A stretch of DNA of 64,000 bases. Origin: Artocarpus heterophyllus. Taxonomy: Eukaryota > Streptophyta > Magnoliopsida > Rosales > Moraceae. The translations under genes were made by a program, and so were the position numbers. Under the pieces are notes generated by a model. It had not been told where the DNA came from, made no database searches, and worked only from the letters and a program-made list of their open reading frames with translations. The DNA lies in contig CM046333.1 of NCBI GenBank assembly GCA_025403435.1, positions 33,439,521 through 33,503,520 of the forward strand, given 5' to 3'. Positions 11,897 through 22,520 of this stretch are shown here, in pieces; within the stretch, counting starts at the first letter, position 1, and every line of letters begins with the position of its first letter.

Positions 11897-12637
11897 AATT
11901 ATTGAAACAAAATTTATATATTTTATTCATAAATTATGTAGTAAAATTTTCTGGTATATTTGTAAGTAAACATCACAAAGATCCAATACTAGCCAACGTC
12001 TTTGAATTATAAGTTAAAGGGCTTCAAACGAATCTAAAACAACAACATCATTCTGTCGTTACAAGATGACATATTAGTGAAGATCTATTTGGAAATTCCC
12101 GGCAACTTTTATCATCTCTAGACCATTTTAGTGCCAGATTTACAATAACAACTAATTAGCGCATGTTGTCGCTAAAGTTTCTTTTAACAACGACATCGAT
12201 TCTTTTCCAAAATATTGTTTTAGTGCAAAATAATTACCCAAAATATTATAGATATTGCATAATCCATATTTTAAGAGTACTATTAACAAAAATGCAGACA
12301 AAGGAAAGTGTTCTTAAGAAAAACTTGACGGATGATATTGCATTCCTTTTCTATTTTTCTCTTTTTTGAAGTTTCATTTGCAATATTAATTGAACTAATA
12401 TAATATACTTAATGTGGGTGTCGGTGAAACGACGTTCACATCATCTTATTGTACTTTTGAAAATTCCCCGTAACATAATTTTCCTTTTTCACTAGAAAAT
12501 GTTAAGAAATAGAAATAAAAATAAGTTCCAAACACGTGCTACAAAGTAGGCATATATTTGCATGTAAATTATGATACCTTTTAAAACATCTAATAGTTTT
12601 GTTATTCAATCCAAAGAGCAGGCAATAAAAAAAATGT
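11897..12637. other. Region 3' of the phospholipase gene
   Basis: AT-rich. It should hold the 3' UTR of the minus-strand phospholipase (just below 12638). A near-canonical poly(A) hexamer AATAAG on the minus strand lies at about 12450, but no strong AATAAA was found. A 68-codon plus-strand frame at 12163-12369 has no recognisable content. Confidence 0.4.
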
Positions 12638-12987
12638 TTAGTGATCACAAACCAAACAAGAAAAGATCTTCTGAGCAAAAGACTTAGGCGACTTTTGTTG
12701 TTTTGGAGCTGGTACTGAGCTCGCTCCACAAACGACAATCTGGGACTCATCTAGTCCCCTTTCCTTGGCTTTCTTGCACTCATCCAAGAATGCCTTAAAT
12801 GCAGCATCACAATATTTAACAGCTTCAGAAACAGTCAAGTTCTCCACTAGTTTATGAGGATAAATATCTTTGGTATAGTCTCCATTTACTGTAGCCGCCA
12901 TCTGCACCAACTCTGCCTGAAACTCGCTCAATTTAGCCTCTTCTTTTGCTTCACCTTCACGCAGTTTTATAGGCTCTGGCAAAGTCA
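12638..12987 (-). CDS. NPC3/NPC4: NPC exon 4
   Basis: Acceptor TTTGCAG|TGACTT after a 368-bp intron; the stop is TAA at 12640-12638. Codes residues 410-525, the family's C-terminal extension. The first part is helical and acidic ([19 protein letters not shown]), then [12 protein letters not shown], and finally the basic-aromatic tail with two cysteines (520 and 523). Confidence 0.93.
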
Positions 12988-15900
12988 CTGCAAAGCAAAA
13001 AATAATAAAACAATTGATATAATGAGTAATTAATCAGCTTAATGCAGCCACAAAAATATGTGGTTACAAAAACCATAATTAGTAAAAGAGTAAAGGTAAA
13101 TTTTCAAATTTAACATCCTAAACAATCTGGCACTTGTAACATTTTTATTTACTAACATAATACCATTTGTATGTTTCTTATAACAATCAATTTGCTTAAG
13201 TATAACTGCTTAATGTTACGAGTACTAGATTAAATTTTGTAAGTGCTATACTAATTAAAGAAATGTGAATGTTACACTAATTTATGAATTGGTCTGGATG
13301 CCTGACTGAGAACAGTTCCTAAGAATATATACACACATATAGCTTTACTAATCACCTGGACAATCTATTCTTGGAGTTGTTCTGCTTAAGAAGACATTTT
13401 CAAAAGTTCCAGCCCATTCATCACGCTTTGTCAAGTAGTTCTTTAAGTTGAAAATTTTTTTAACAGTTGCTGTAATTGAGGAGTGCTCGAATTCTGATGA
13501 AGGGTACGGCCCTGAAGGCCCATGCAATACTGCATACAATTAAATAGCACATTTCAAAATCGTCATAATCAATTCATACAAATTACCGCATTTTTTTTAA
13601 TTTCTAATTGAAAGTGCAACCAAAACATAAACAATTATATTAAATTGAAATATGAGTACACCGTGAATAGTGAGGATTATAAAAAAAAGTTTCGCGAGGA
13701 TGCTATGAAAAAATTGGAGATGATTTTATTTAATGCAGAATTAATTTTATATATTAATTATAAAGTGAGAACATAATCATAATTTTTCTTATAAAGTGAA
13801 CGCATGAATAAAGTTTTTTTTTAATAATATAGAGAAGAAAAAAATAAAGTTTTAAATATGAGGGGCCTTACCATTGCATGAGTTATATATTTTAAATAAT
13901 GCCATGGGCGCTACCAATGTGATCATAGGTCCTTTATAGTTGTATTAGATCATTACAAGATATTGTATGCTAATTTGAACATCTTCTATAAAGCCATCAT
14001 TATAAGTAATACCTGTTCCTCGTTTTATCCAAGGCGATATAAGGATGGCCGGAACCCTAACACCAAGACGGTTAAAATTGAAGTTGTATGGAGCAGGACC
14101 AACAATACCATCAGGGCTAGGAACTCCAGTGACGGGCGTTGGAATGTGATCATAGAATCCGCCATGCTCATCGTATATAATCACGAACAAGATTTCATTC
14201 CATTGTGGGCTTGCTCTTAGAGCTTCATAGATTTCTTTGACAAACTTTTGTCCTTCTGAAATATCATGAGATGGGTGATCATCGTTTCCAGGTATCGATA
14301 ATAGGTGAAAGTACCTTGGTTCAATCACCACATAGTTTGGTAGCTTCCCTTCTTCACAGTGCTTCTTAAAGTGTATATCAAATTGATGAAATTTTGTGAT
14401 GTGTTTTACTTTTCTAAGGTTCCTACCAAAAAAAAAAAAAAGAAAATTTGTCAGAATGCTATTTTTTATTACAAAATCAAGAGTACTCATCATTATTTCT
14501 TAATACTAGAATATTCAATAGATTATTTTCTAACCATTAAAGCTTTCAGAAGAATTAGTAAACGAATATATAACGTAATACTTGACCTTTTAAGCTTCTA
14601 GCGTAGAGTTAAAAAGTCATGAATTGAAGATTGAAAGATGTTTAGAAGGTTTAAAGAGATTGTAGCAAATTAAGCATGAAGTGACAAATTGCAGATGCTA
14701 GGTGTCAAAATACAGAGGTAGGTTATGACTCATCACTCTAGTAAGCATAAGATGCCATCATGAGGTTAATGACTAACATTAGCACGACACACAAGCATTA
14801 GATAGCTTATATGAATGATAGCTAAGTGACACAAATGGATAGGGATGCATTGAAGCAAGCATAGTATCTCAGGTAACATATGGCCAACATGACATTGATA
14901 CGTGGCAAACATGTGTGATAGCTAAGTGTCGAAGAAACCGATGTGGAATACAAGCACAATGACATATGGTGACATGCACATGTCAAGCTACAACTAAGGA
15001 GATGCATTGTCGCTCTAAATACATGCCTATACATAGAAGCTCAATGGGCAATTTTGTAACATGACCAAAGGTAGGAAATCTGATTGAGAAAAAGGAAAGA
15101 AAGAAGAGAAAGGAAAAGAAGAGAGGAAAGAAAAAAAAAAGATAGCAGTTGTTCCTTATTAAGCAGCTTGATATAAGTACACCTTTCATTGCATCACTTG
15201 AGCAATAATATGTTTGTGAAATCATGTTTTCAATTTACGTTATAATGTTTATGATTATGATTATGATATGTACATATTTTGACATGCTTTATGAAAAGTG
15301 TTTTATGTATGGTGTGAATGAACTCTTGTGCTTGTTATGAACTAATAAATGTTAATCTTCTAAGGGCCAAATCTCTTGACGGAAAGAGTTCCAATAGAGG
15401 AGGCCAACAAGTATGAAGTAAGGGTTCTAATAACACAAAATTAGTGTCATATAGAAGGAATCTAAAGCGAAATTTAAAGAGAAGTATTTTGAATGTGGAT
15501 TTGTATAATTTACTTACTAAACATTGGGTTATATAGTTCTCGTGATACAGATGGCTTCCAAGTAGAGGTTTCAATTAATTATGTAAGAATGGTCCAAGGT
15601 CCCATGACAAGTCTAGAGATATTTAGATGTGAAATTAGTGATTTTTAGTACCTTGTATATTTGCAATTTATGATTTGCAATAAAGGTCATTATTTCCATT
15701 TTGCAATGTTTTTTTTCTTAAGTTTTTAGTGATAGATGTTAAGAGATAACCTTTTTCCAAATTAGCGGGGTTTAGAATTGCTAGCTTAGGAGTAGCATTA
15801 CATATAACGCTGTTAAGTACTTGTTATACACAGATATAACGTGTATAATTTCAACTATCAAATTGACTAATATTTAAGCGCACATGAAATTACCTAATAT

Positions 15901-18900
15901 GTAGTACTTTTTTATTACTTAATTATAATTTGGCACATAAGATTCTGTAAGTTCCTTATCATAACTACTAAATCAATGTGGATTTGTAATTAGTTAAAAA
16001 GACATGTAAATAGTGATAATCATCAGTCATAATGTTTAAATATTTCTTTATAATAAAACTTTAAGCCATAAATGCATGGTAATTAATTAATTGATTGAGG
16101 CTTTCCCAAATGTTAAGAATTGATTCTTTCAAATCACATGACATCGGTACTTTACATGTTTGATGTGTTCTGAGGCTATCCCACTTACCTAACATGGGCG
16201 GAGCATGAGGTGGTGACTGCATAGGCTGCCAGGCCCAAAATGAATACCATATAATGTATATACATGGTTGGGAGAACTAGAAAAATAATAAATTTTTAAA
16301 ACTTTTTAAAGCAAATAGTAGGTTTTGAAGATATTTGTAATAAATAGCAATGTAAGTAACTTATTTATTATATAAACGAGAATTATTTACATTGTAAACA
16401 TTAAGTAAATAAATTACTTGCACTTTAAAAAAGGGTAAATAAATTATTTACACTATAAATTTAATATTTATTATAAATATTTTTAAAACCTGCTGCTTAC
16501 GACAATTAGTTTTGAAAAATGACTATTTACTACAATTTTTGTATATGGTCTTAGGAGAAAAAAATGCATACTATCATCAATTTAATGGGTATGGATTTTT
16601 TTTTCTCAATCAAGGTGTTAGATTATTTCCACGCTTAAGATGTAATTTCAAAACAATCACAATTAAGCCTAATCTAAGATACCTTAAGAAAAGATTATAT
16701 ACATCTCTCTCTGTCTCTCTCTCTTGCCCATTGTGATGTTGATGTCTACTAAGTGCCACATAGCATGATGAGTCACCTGAGAAGACCTTCAATAGAAGAC
16801 CTTAGCGAGTCACCGAAAATGGCTATAGAGTCTTTGTTAGAATTGTTTAAGTTCAAATGTAAAGTGTTGAGACAACGTATAGTCCCACATAGGAAATTTA
16901 TAAAGGCTTATAGGACTTTATAAGACTCTACTCTTTTGAAGGGTTTGATAACTTATGCACCTAAGCCTCACCTAAAGCTCTCACATGCGCATGCATAACA
17001 TGGGCCGTGACATTGTGGAGGCACTTATTAGGTGCACTTGGGCATGTAGGCACAGGTGCGTGAGTGCATGACACATAACACTTGCAAAAAAAATAATGTT
17101 TTATTTTTTTAACTAAATTTGGATTTAATTTTCATTTTATTTTTGGATTAATTAATTTTTAAAATAATTTGAATTCATTTTGAAAGGTTGTCACCTTTTA
17201 AAAAGAGTGTGAAATTCAAATTAACTGATTAGTAAGATTACAATCTTTTTGAATAGGCAGCAGTTATCTCCAAAATAGTGTAATCAATGGTTGTCTTTTA
17301 ATTATAAATTAACAAAATGATAAAAAAAACTAATCTATGTTCATGTTCTTTCTTTCTTTCATAAAAGTACTCAGATATTCTCTATGTTTCTTCACCATTG
17401 CTTAATGCAAAAACATATTAATAGGCTTATCATATCCTAAAGCCATTTGCAGAGTGATTCCCATAAGCAATCTCAATCAAAAGGGGCAAATAATGCTTTA
17501 AGGAAAAGCATATTTCATTACATGTTTCAAGTCTTCATACCAAATTTCCAACAATCATAAAGCATTATTCCAGTGGAGAATGAAACAGTTATTGCAACCA
17601 TTAAATTGATGAATCAAGACCTGGTTCGTTTGGATCAATTTAATGGATTGAATTTCACTCGTTGGCAAGACAAACTAAAATCTCTATTGACTGCACTGAA
17701 GGTTTTTTACGTTCTTAAACCTACATTACCACCAATTCTAGAATCTGCAACCATAGACAGTGACGCATTGAAGGCTGAACGGAAGAAGGGTGAGTTGAAT
17801 TTGTTGCTTTAGCAGCTTTAGGGAATGAGGCAGAATGCCTTAGGGATCTTCTTCTAGAAATTTCGTTGACTTCAAAGGATGTATCGGCAATATCGATACA
17901 CTACAATAGTCAAGCCACTTTAGCACATATTTATAGTGAGATATATAATGGGAAGTCTAGACATATTAGTCTAAGACATGATTATCTAAAGAAGTTAATC
18001 AAAAGTGGAACTATCTTCCTTACATATGTGAGGTCAAGTAATAACTTGGCAAAACCATTTACCAAATCTCTTTACAAGAGAACTGGTAAAATCAACATCA
18101 AGGAGGATGGGGCTAAAACTCCTAAATTAAACAATCCACCAATGATGGCAACCCAACCAAACTCTAGGAATTGACTAGTATTTCAATTCAAAGGGTAAAA
18201 ACAAATCGTTGTCTTATGGATAGTTTTCAGCACTAAATCAAGAAACACTGTCTAAGATGAGAAAATTAGTGTTTGTTGTTACAATTAGAGAGCTGATCAA
18301 TATAAAGACTCTTAATGAAATTTAGTCTTTTAGAGACAAGTATCTTAAATCTAACAAGGATACTAAAAGAATTTCACCTATGCAAATTTGGACATGGTGC
18401 CGCCTCAAATGAGAATTAGAGTTTCTCTTTGAAAAATTCACGAAATAGGATAAACACATGGCCATTAAAAGTGCTAAGTGAGTACTTTGTGGAATATAAG
18501 AACACATGAATGTTTATGCATGTGGTATTACCGTTCTTATCAAAAACTAATAGCTGGTTCAAAGTTTTGAACTGTCAGTGATTTCAATGATTACCTTGCA
18601 ATGCTTACACTATGGTAAGGTTGAAATCTAACAATACCATGCTTTATTCATAAAAACTATTTGATTCTCTGAGGTGTTTTACTTACATTTATACTTTAAC
18701 AAGTGGGGATTTTTGGAATTGTTCAAGTTTAAATGTTAAGTATTGAGACAACTTATAGTCCCACATGAGAAATTTATAAAGGCTTGTAGAATTTTATAAA
18801 GCTCTACTCTTTTGAAAGGCTTGTTGACTTGTACACCTAAGCCTCACTTAAAGCTTGCAGACATGCAAGTGCGTATATTGGCAGTGAAGTTGTAGAGGCA

Positions 18901-21533
18901 CTTTTGGTGCTTATTAGGCACACTTGTAAAAATATAATGCTTTATATTTTCAGATTAAATTCAGAATATAAATTTAATCCAAATATAATGTAAAAATAAA
19001 AATTTTATCTTATTTTCAGATTTAATTGATTAATTTAAAATAATTCAAATTCATTCTGAAAGGTTGTCATCTTTTAGAAACAGTGTGTGATAAAAAAGGT
19101 TACAATCTTTTTGAAAAGATGGCAATTATTTCCAAAATGGTACAATCAATGGTAGTATTTTAATTATGAAGTAACAACGTGATAAAAAAAACCTAATCTA
19201 TTTTCACATTCTTTCTTTTTAATTTTTTTTAAAATATTCTCTATATTTCTACATCATTGCTTAGTGCATAAACACATTAATAGGCTTGTCATATCCTAGA
19301 AGTGATTTGTAGAGTGATAACCGTAGCGATATTAATCGAGAGGAGGCAAATAATGCTTCAGGGAAAGTGTATTTCATTGCGTGTTTCTAGTGTTCATACC
19401 ACATTTCCAACAGTCTCACATGCTAGTTTTCATATATAAATATTTTCGTAGTTTCTGTGATTTGTTTTTGTTACATTAAGATAATCATTTCTAACATGGC
19501 TCTGGATCATTAAACGTCTTAACTCTTCATATTTAATTTGTATGGTTGCTGAAGAAGTTGGAAGTTGCATGAGAAAACACCCTATAGTTTCTTTTTTTCA
19601 AAAAAAAAATTTTCAAGCTAATTTAATGTATTAGTGGCAGTTATCCAGTAGGTTATTCAAATGACCAGTAGTGTTTGTTGTGTGAATTAAATTCTCAAGA
19701 CTATGTACCCTACAATTAAATTAAATATCATATTATAAAAATATTTATAGTAAATAATAATAAATAAAAAATTTACTTACTAAAATATTTTTTAGTTGTA
19801 ATCAATTGATTTTTTTGAAATTATATTATTTTATTTACCAAATTTTGTTATTTTTACAAATATTTTTAAACCTTACTATTTATGTTTTATTAGTTTTGTA
19901 AAAATGTTATTTACTATAACTTGGCAAAAAGTTTCTGCCTAAGCTCCCAAAGTTCTTATTCTCAAAAAAAAAAAAAAAAACAAAACCAAAAAGCCCCCAA
20001 AATGCTTGAGACGGCTACCTCTATCTCTGAAGCCTACTGTAAAATCCTTCCACTAGTTCTTATTTATACAATCGCCTATGGTGAACAGTAGATGATCGAT
20101 TTTTTTATTTTCTTTATTAATTAGTTTTTGTTAAATTATATTCGATTATGAAATTTTATTTACTTTACGGATTAATTACATATTTGTACCTTATAGTTTT
20201 AAGTATTTCTTAATTTGTCCATCTGTTCTTTGAAATTGCAAAAATGTCATTGAAATTTTAAAAACTTATTTCAATTTCATCTCAATGAGTGAAAAAAATT
20301 AAGCATAACAATATAATTACCTTTAAATGGTTATGATAAATATTTTATATATTCAAAACATAAAAATCCTAAAACAAAACATCAAATTTTTTTAAAAAAA
20401 ATCTTAAGTTTTACGACTTTTTAATTTTTAAAATATATATTTTTTAAATTTTTCTCAAGAAAAAACATATATTTCATAAACAAATTAGGCTTAGTCAAAG
20501 TATTTTTACGTTTCTCTATGTTTTTAAGTTAAAAAAGTTTTAAAATGATAAAATTGAAACAAGTTTTTTAAATTCAAAAGATACTTTTGTAATTTCTAAA
20601 AATAATGACAAATTAAAAAATAATAAAAATTAAAAAGTATAGTTATGCGATTAACCCATTGTTAGTTTATTCTCACCCTACTTTGCGGAACGTTAAACAA
20701 CTGCCATTAATAATTTAGCAAATATGCCCTATATTCTTAGCAGAATTTAACAAATATACTCGTACTGTTGTAAACGTATCTCTTTTTTTTATATACGAAT
20801 AAAAAATTCAGACACAGATATCATAGGAAACACAAAAGCTAAATAGTTAATTTCATTTTTTGGCAGTTTTAGTTAATTTAATTAATTACCTGTAAAAAAT
20901 AGTAGACGGAACTTGCTGATGGTAAATCCCAAAGGAAAAGCCACCTTCGTCCAACGAATCAAATATGGTCTTCTGAGGAAGCCCTTCAATCAGCTGCTTC
21001 GTGTCGTTCGAAGTCAGCCCATGCGACGTCGCCGAATGCACGTACAGCCTATTTGGCTGCGTGGACGCCGGATTCGACGCAAACCACCGATCACACACAG
21101 CGAACTCCGACACAAGCTCGCGGTATACTGGCACCGCCTCTGGCCTGAACCCGTTCATTACGGTCTCCGCCATGCCTGCCTGAGTGCTCTCGGCGTTCTG
21201 AGCAAAACCCTCCATCGTCGGAGCTAGTTTTTTGGCGGCAGAGGCCTCAGTCCATGGCTCGCCAAAGACCTGCTCGTAGATTGCCTGGAAGGAGTGGCCG
21301 GGGTCCGGGTCGACGTAGGCAGATCCGTCGCGGAAGAATACTCGGTCAGAGTTTGGGTCAGATGTCGATATAGGGTTGGATTCGGACCCGGTGACGCCGT
21401 CTATCTCAGGGTTGAGGGACTTCATCCACCCCAGCATGTGGTCAAAGGAGCGGTTCTCTTGCACCAAAACGACAACCGTTTTGATGGGGTAGGTGCTAAT
21501 GCCTGTAGTACTACTGCTAGACTCCGCAACCAT
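12638..21533 (-). CDS. NPC3/NPC4: Non-specific phospholipase C, NPC3/NPC4-like, four exons
   Basis: The four exons join at GT/AG sites into 525 codons plus TAA, close to the 520-540 residues of the family. NPC enzymes hydrolyse membrane phospholipids to diacylglycerol and a phosphorylated head group, and in plants act in phosphate-starvation lipid remodelling and signalling. Phosphoesterase-family motifs are intact: ENRSFDH (26-32), [16 protein letters not shown] (157-172), NDDHPSHD (261-268) and [10 protein letters not shown] (298-307). No signal peptide is visible, as in the NPC3/4/5 group and unlike NPC1/2/6. The C-terminus ends SCLVCDH; cysteines there are reported S-acylation sites in NPC4 (recalled). 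The PKSF...[10 protein letters not shown] tail looks most like NPC3. Intron phases are 2, 1, 1. No premature stop was seen, so it is probably functional despite a transposon-filled first intron. Confidence 0.95.
13356..13529 (-). CDS. NPC3/NPC4: NPC exon 3
   Basis: Acceptor TATGCAG|TATTGC, donor CCAG|GTGATT. Codes residues 352-409 including [17 protein letters not shown] and [10 protein letters not shown], both conserved in the family. The intron on its 5' side is 483 bp. Confidence 0.93.
14013..14422 (-). CDS. NPC3/NPC4: NPC exon 2
   Basis: Acceptor TTGGTAG|GAAC, donor ACAG|GTATTAC. Codes residues 215-351 with [17 protein letters not shown] and [15 protein letters not shown], the second half of the catalytic domain. 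A run of about 13 pyrimidine-complement bases precedes the acceptor. Frame reading continues open upstream of the acceptor, but the family alignment fixes the junction at the FYR/NLRK boundary. Confidence 0.93.
16296..16540. repeat. Foldback (MITE-like) repeat
   Basis: The left side (GTAGGTTTTGAAGATATTTG at about 16319) pairs imperfectly with the right side (AATATTTTTAAAACCTGCTGC at about 16475-16495). Both arms continue into TAATAAAT-rich sequence. A related single-armed sequence recurs at about 19830-19925. No clear target duplication was read. Confidence 0.4.
16835..17553 (+). repeat. 5' LTR of intronic Copia element
   Basis: 719 bp, TG...CA, preceded by the duplication GTCTT. Aligns along its length with 18711-19412, including TATAGTCCCACAT and CACCTAAGCCTCAC blocks. 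Confidence 0.88.
17573..17800 (+). pseudogene. Copia gag N-terminus remnant
   Basis: The frame begins [31 protein letters not shown]. The F-x-G-x-N-F-x-R-W motif and [14 protein letters not shown] are typical of the Copia gag N-terminus (UBN2-type). After about 75 residues the sequence switches to the RNase H region, so most of gag, protease, integrase and RT are gone. Confidence 0.75.
17800..18174 (+). pseudogene. Copia RNase H C-terminal remnant
   Basis: It reads [18 protein letters not shown], then [20 protein letters not shown] (the catalytic Asp of C-D-S/N is Tyr-Asn here), [16 protein letters not shown] and [15 protein letters not shown]. These are the ordered C-terminal motifs of Copia RNase H. 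The piece directly follows gag sequence, showing an internal deletion. Confidence 0.8.
18711..19412 (+). repeat. 3' LTR of intronic Copia element
   Basis: 702 bp. The first base pair is worn (TT instead of TG), it ends CCAACA and is followed by GTCTC. It is preceded by the polypurine tract at 18701-18710. Confidence 0.85.
20890..21533 (-). CDS. NPC3/NPC4: NPC exon 1
   Basis: Codes residues 1-214 plus two bases of codon 215. The start ATG at 21533-21531 leads directly into [18 protein letters not shown], where family members begin. The donor is TACAG|GTAATT. It carries the ENRSFDH metal/active-site motif and the [11 protein letters not shown] motif. It is noticeably GC-richer than its surroundings. 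Confidence 0.95.
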
Positions 21534-21690
21534 TTTTTATTTGTGTCTTGGAGGTACTAAATTAAGTTAATGTTTGATATTAAAGATAAGAAAGATAGGG
21601 AAGATTTAGAGACAGAGAAAGAAAGAGGAATATGTGGTGGAGCTAGCTAGGTGAGAAATAATTAGATCACAATTAGAAGATATATAGAGT
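21534..21690 (-). promoter_or_regulatory. Probable 5' UTR and TATA box of NPC
   Basis: On the minus strand a CTCTATATATCTT box lies at about 21690-21679, roughly 150 bases before the ATG. The stretch between is pyrimidine-rich (CTCTTTCTTTCTCTGTCTC near 21627-21609), common in plant 5' UTRs. No phosphate-starvation P1BS site (GNATATNC) was seen within a few hundred bases. Confidence 0.4.
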
Positions 21691-22240
21691 CAAAAAATAA
21701 GATTGCAACATTCTAAAGTGATTGGCCGCCGCCGTTTGCGTTGCGTAGTAGCTTTGCTTTAATATGAGGTAGTATCCAATGGCGTACTAATGATTCTTTG
21801 GTGCGAATTTTGAATATGTTATTTGTGGACAATGTCAACAGTATTGTCCATATTTCAGGATAAAGTGTCTATATTTTAAAGTCTTATAAATAATGCAGAA
21901 GATTTCTTTGTTAAGGTGTCCATAAAATATTTATAATATCTAAAAATATCTACAATGTTAATAAGTATCCACGATTATTTTCAAAATTGTACATAAAATG
22001 TTCAAAAACACGAAGAAAATTTTCTTCCTTTTGTACAAAAATAAATTTCATTGCACCTTTTGTTTTGTAAAAATAACTCTAACAAAAATGGTGTTATACG
22101 TCAAAGTCAGTAATGTTTTGCAGCACCTGAAAAGCCCATATGTTGGAGAAGCTTACGTATACATAAGCAACATGTACAACCCCCTTTTTTCAAGCAAAAG
22201 GAACAGGAAAGAAGGACGGGAAAAAAAGAACTAACATAAG
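21691..22240. other. Upstream region of NPC, nothing further recognised
   Basis: AT-rich promoter-side sequence. The 78-codon plus-strand frame at 21998-22234 is lysine-rich with no motif and looks like chance. Confidence 0.4.
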
Positions 22241-22520
22241 ATTATTTGAAACTTAAAAAACGAACTAACATAAACTTATATCTTTATCTTTCCACATGAG
22301 ATGCGAGATAAGACTTTCTAAACTAGTAGAACAAGTTATAACTGATAAAGACCGATATTGTTATTTGAACTTAAAAAACGAACTAATATAAACTTATATC
22401 TTTATCTCTCCACATGGGATGCGAGATAAGACTTTCTAAACTAGTAGAACAAGTTATCAGTAAACTAGTAGAACAAGTTATCAGTAAACTAGTAGCACAA
22501 GTTATAGCTGATAAGGACGG
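22241..22520. repeat. 118-bp tandem duplication with nested 24-bp repeats
   Basis: A unit beginning ATTTGAAACTTAAAAAACGA recurs with a 118-bp period (CGAACTAACATAAAC at 22261 and CGAACTAATATAAAC at 22379). At the end of the second copy a 24-bp motif containing ACTAGTAGAACAAGTTATC is present three times (starts near 22441, 22465 and 22489). The few differences suggest recent slippage. Confidence 0.9.

Larger units (their letters stand above)
16835..19412 (+). mobile_element. Internally deleted Copia element with both LTRs
   Basis: The 5' LTR 16835-17553 (TGTTAGAATTG...TTCCAACA) and 3' LTR 18711-19412 (...TTCCAACA) are homologous along their length. The flanking 5-mers are GTCTT (16830-16834) and GTCTC (19413-19417), an almost intact target duplication. 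A polypurine tract AAGTGGGGAT lies directly before the 3' LTR. The 1157-bp interior has only the start of gag and the end of RNase H. Over the first 140 bases the LTRs differ at roughly one position in seven, so the insertion is old. It lies antisense to the phospholipase gene, in intron 1. No clear tRNA primer site follows the 5' LTR. Confidence 0.9.
14423..20889 (-). other. NPC intron 1 (6467 bp, transposon-bearing)
   Basis: GT at 20889-20888 and AG at 14424-14423. It contains a foldback repeat (about 16296-16540) and a deleted Copia element (16835-19412). It also holds a purine run at about 15086-15142 and AT-rich filler at 19413-20885, where nothing else was recognised. First introns of this gene group are usually short, so most of the length is inserted DNA. 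Confidence 0.85.

Noticed and set aside
13945..14493. A 182-codon single-exon reading of the middle phospholipase segment
   Set aside because: The first part (before 14422) and the end (after 14013) are intron. Family motifs and splice sites place exon 2 at 14013-14422.
20913..21560. Plus-strand frames opposite phospholipase exon 1
   Set aside because: Shadows of a GC-rich coding exon; no independent motifs.
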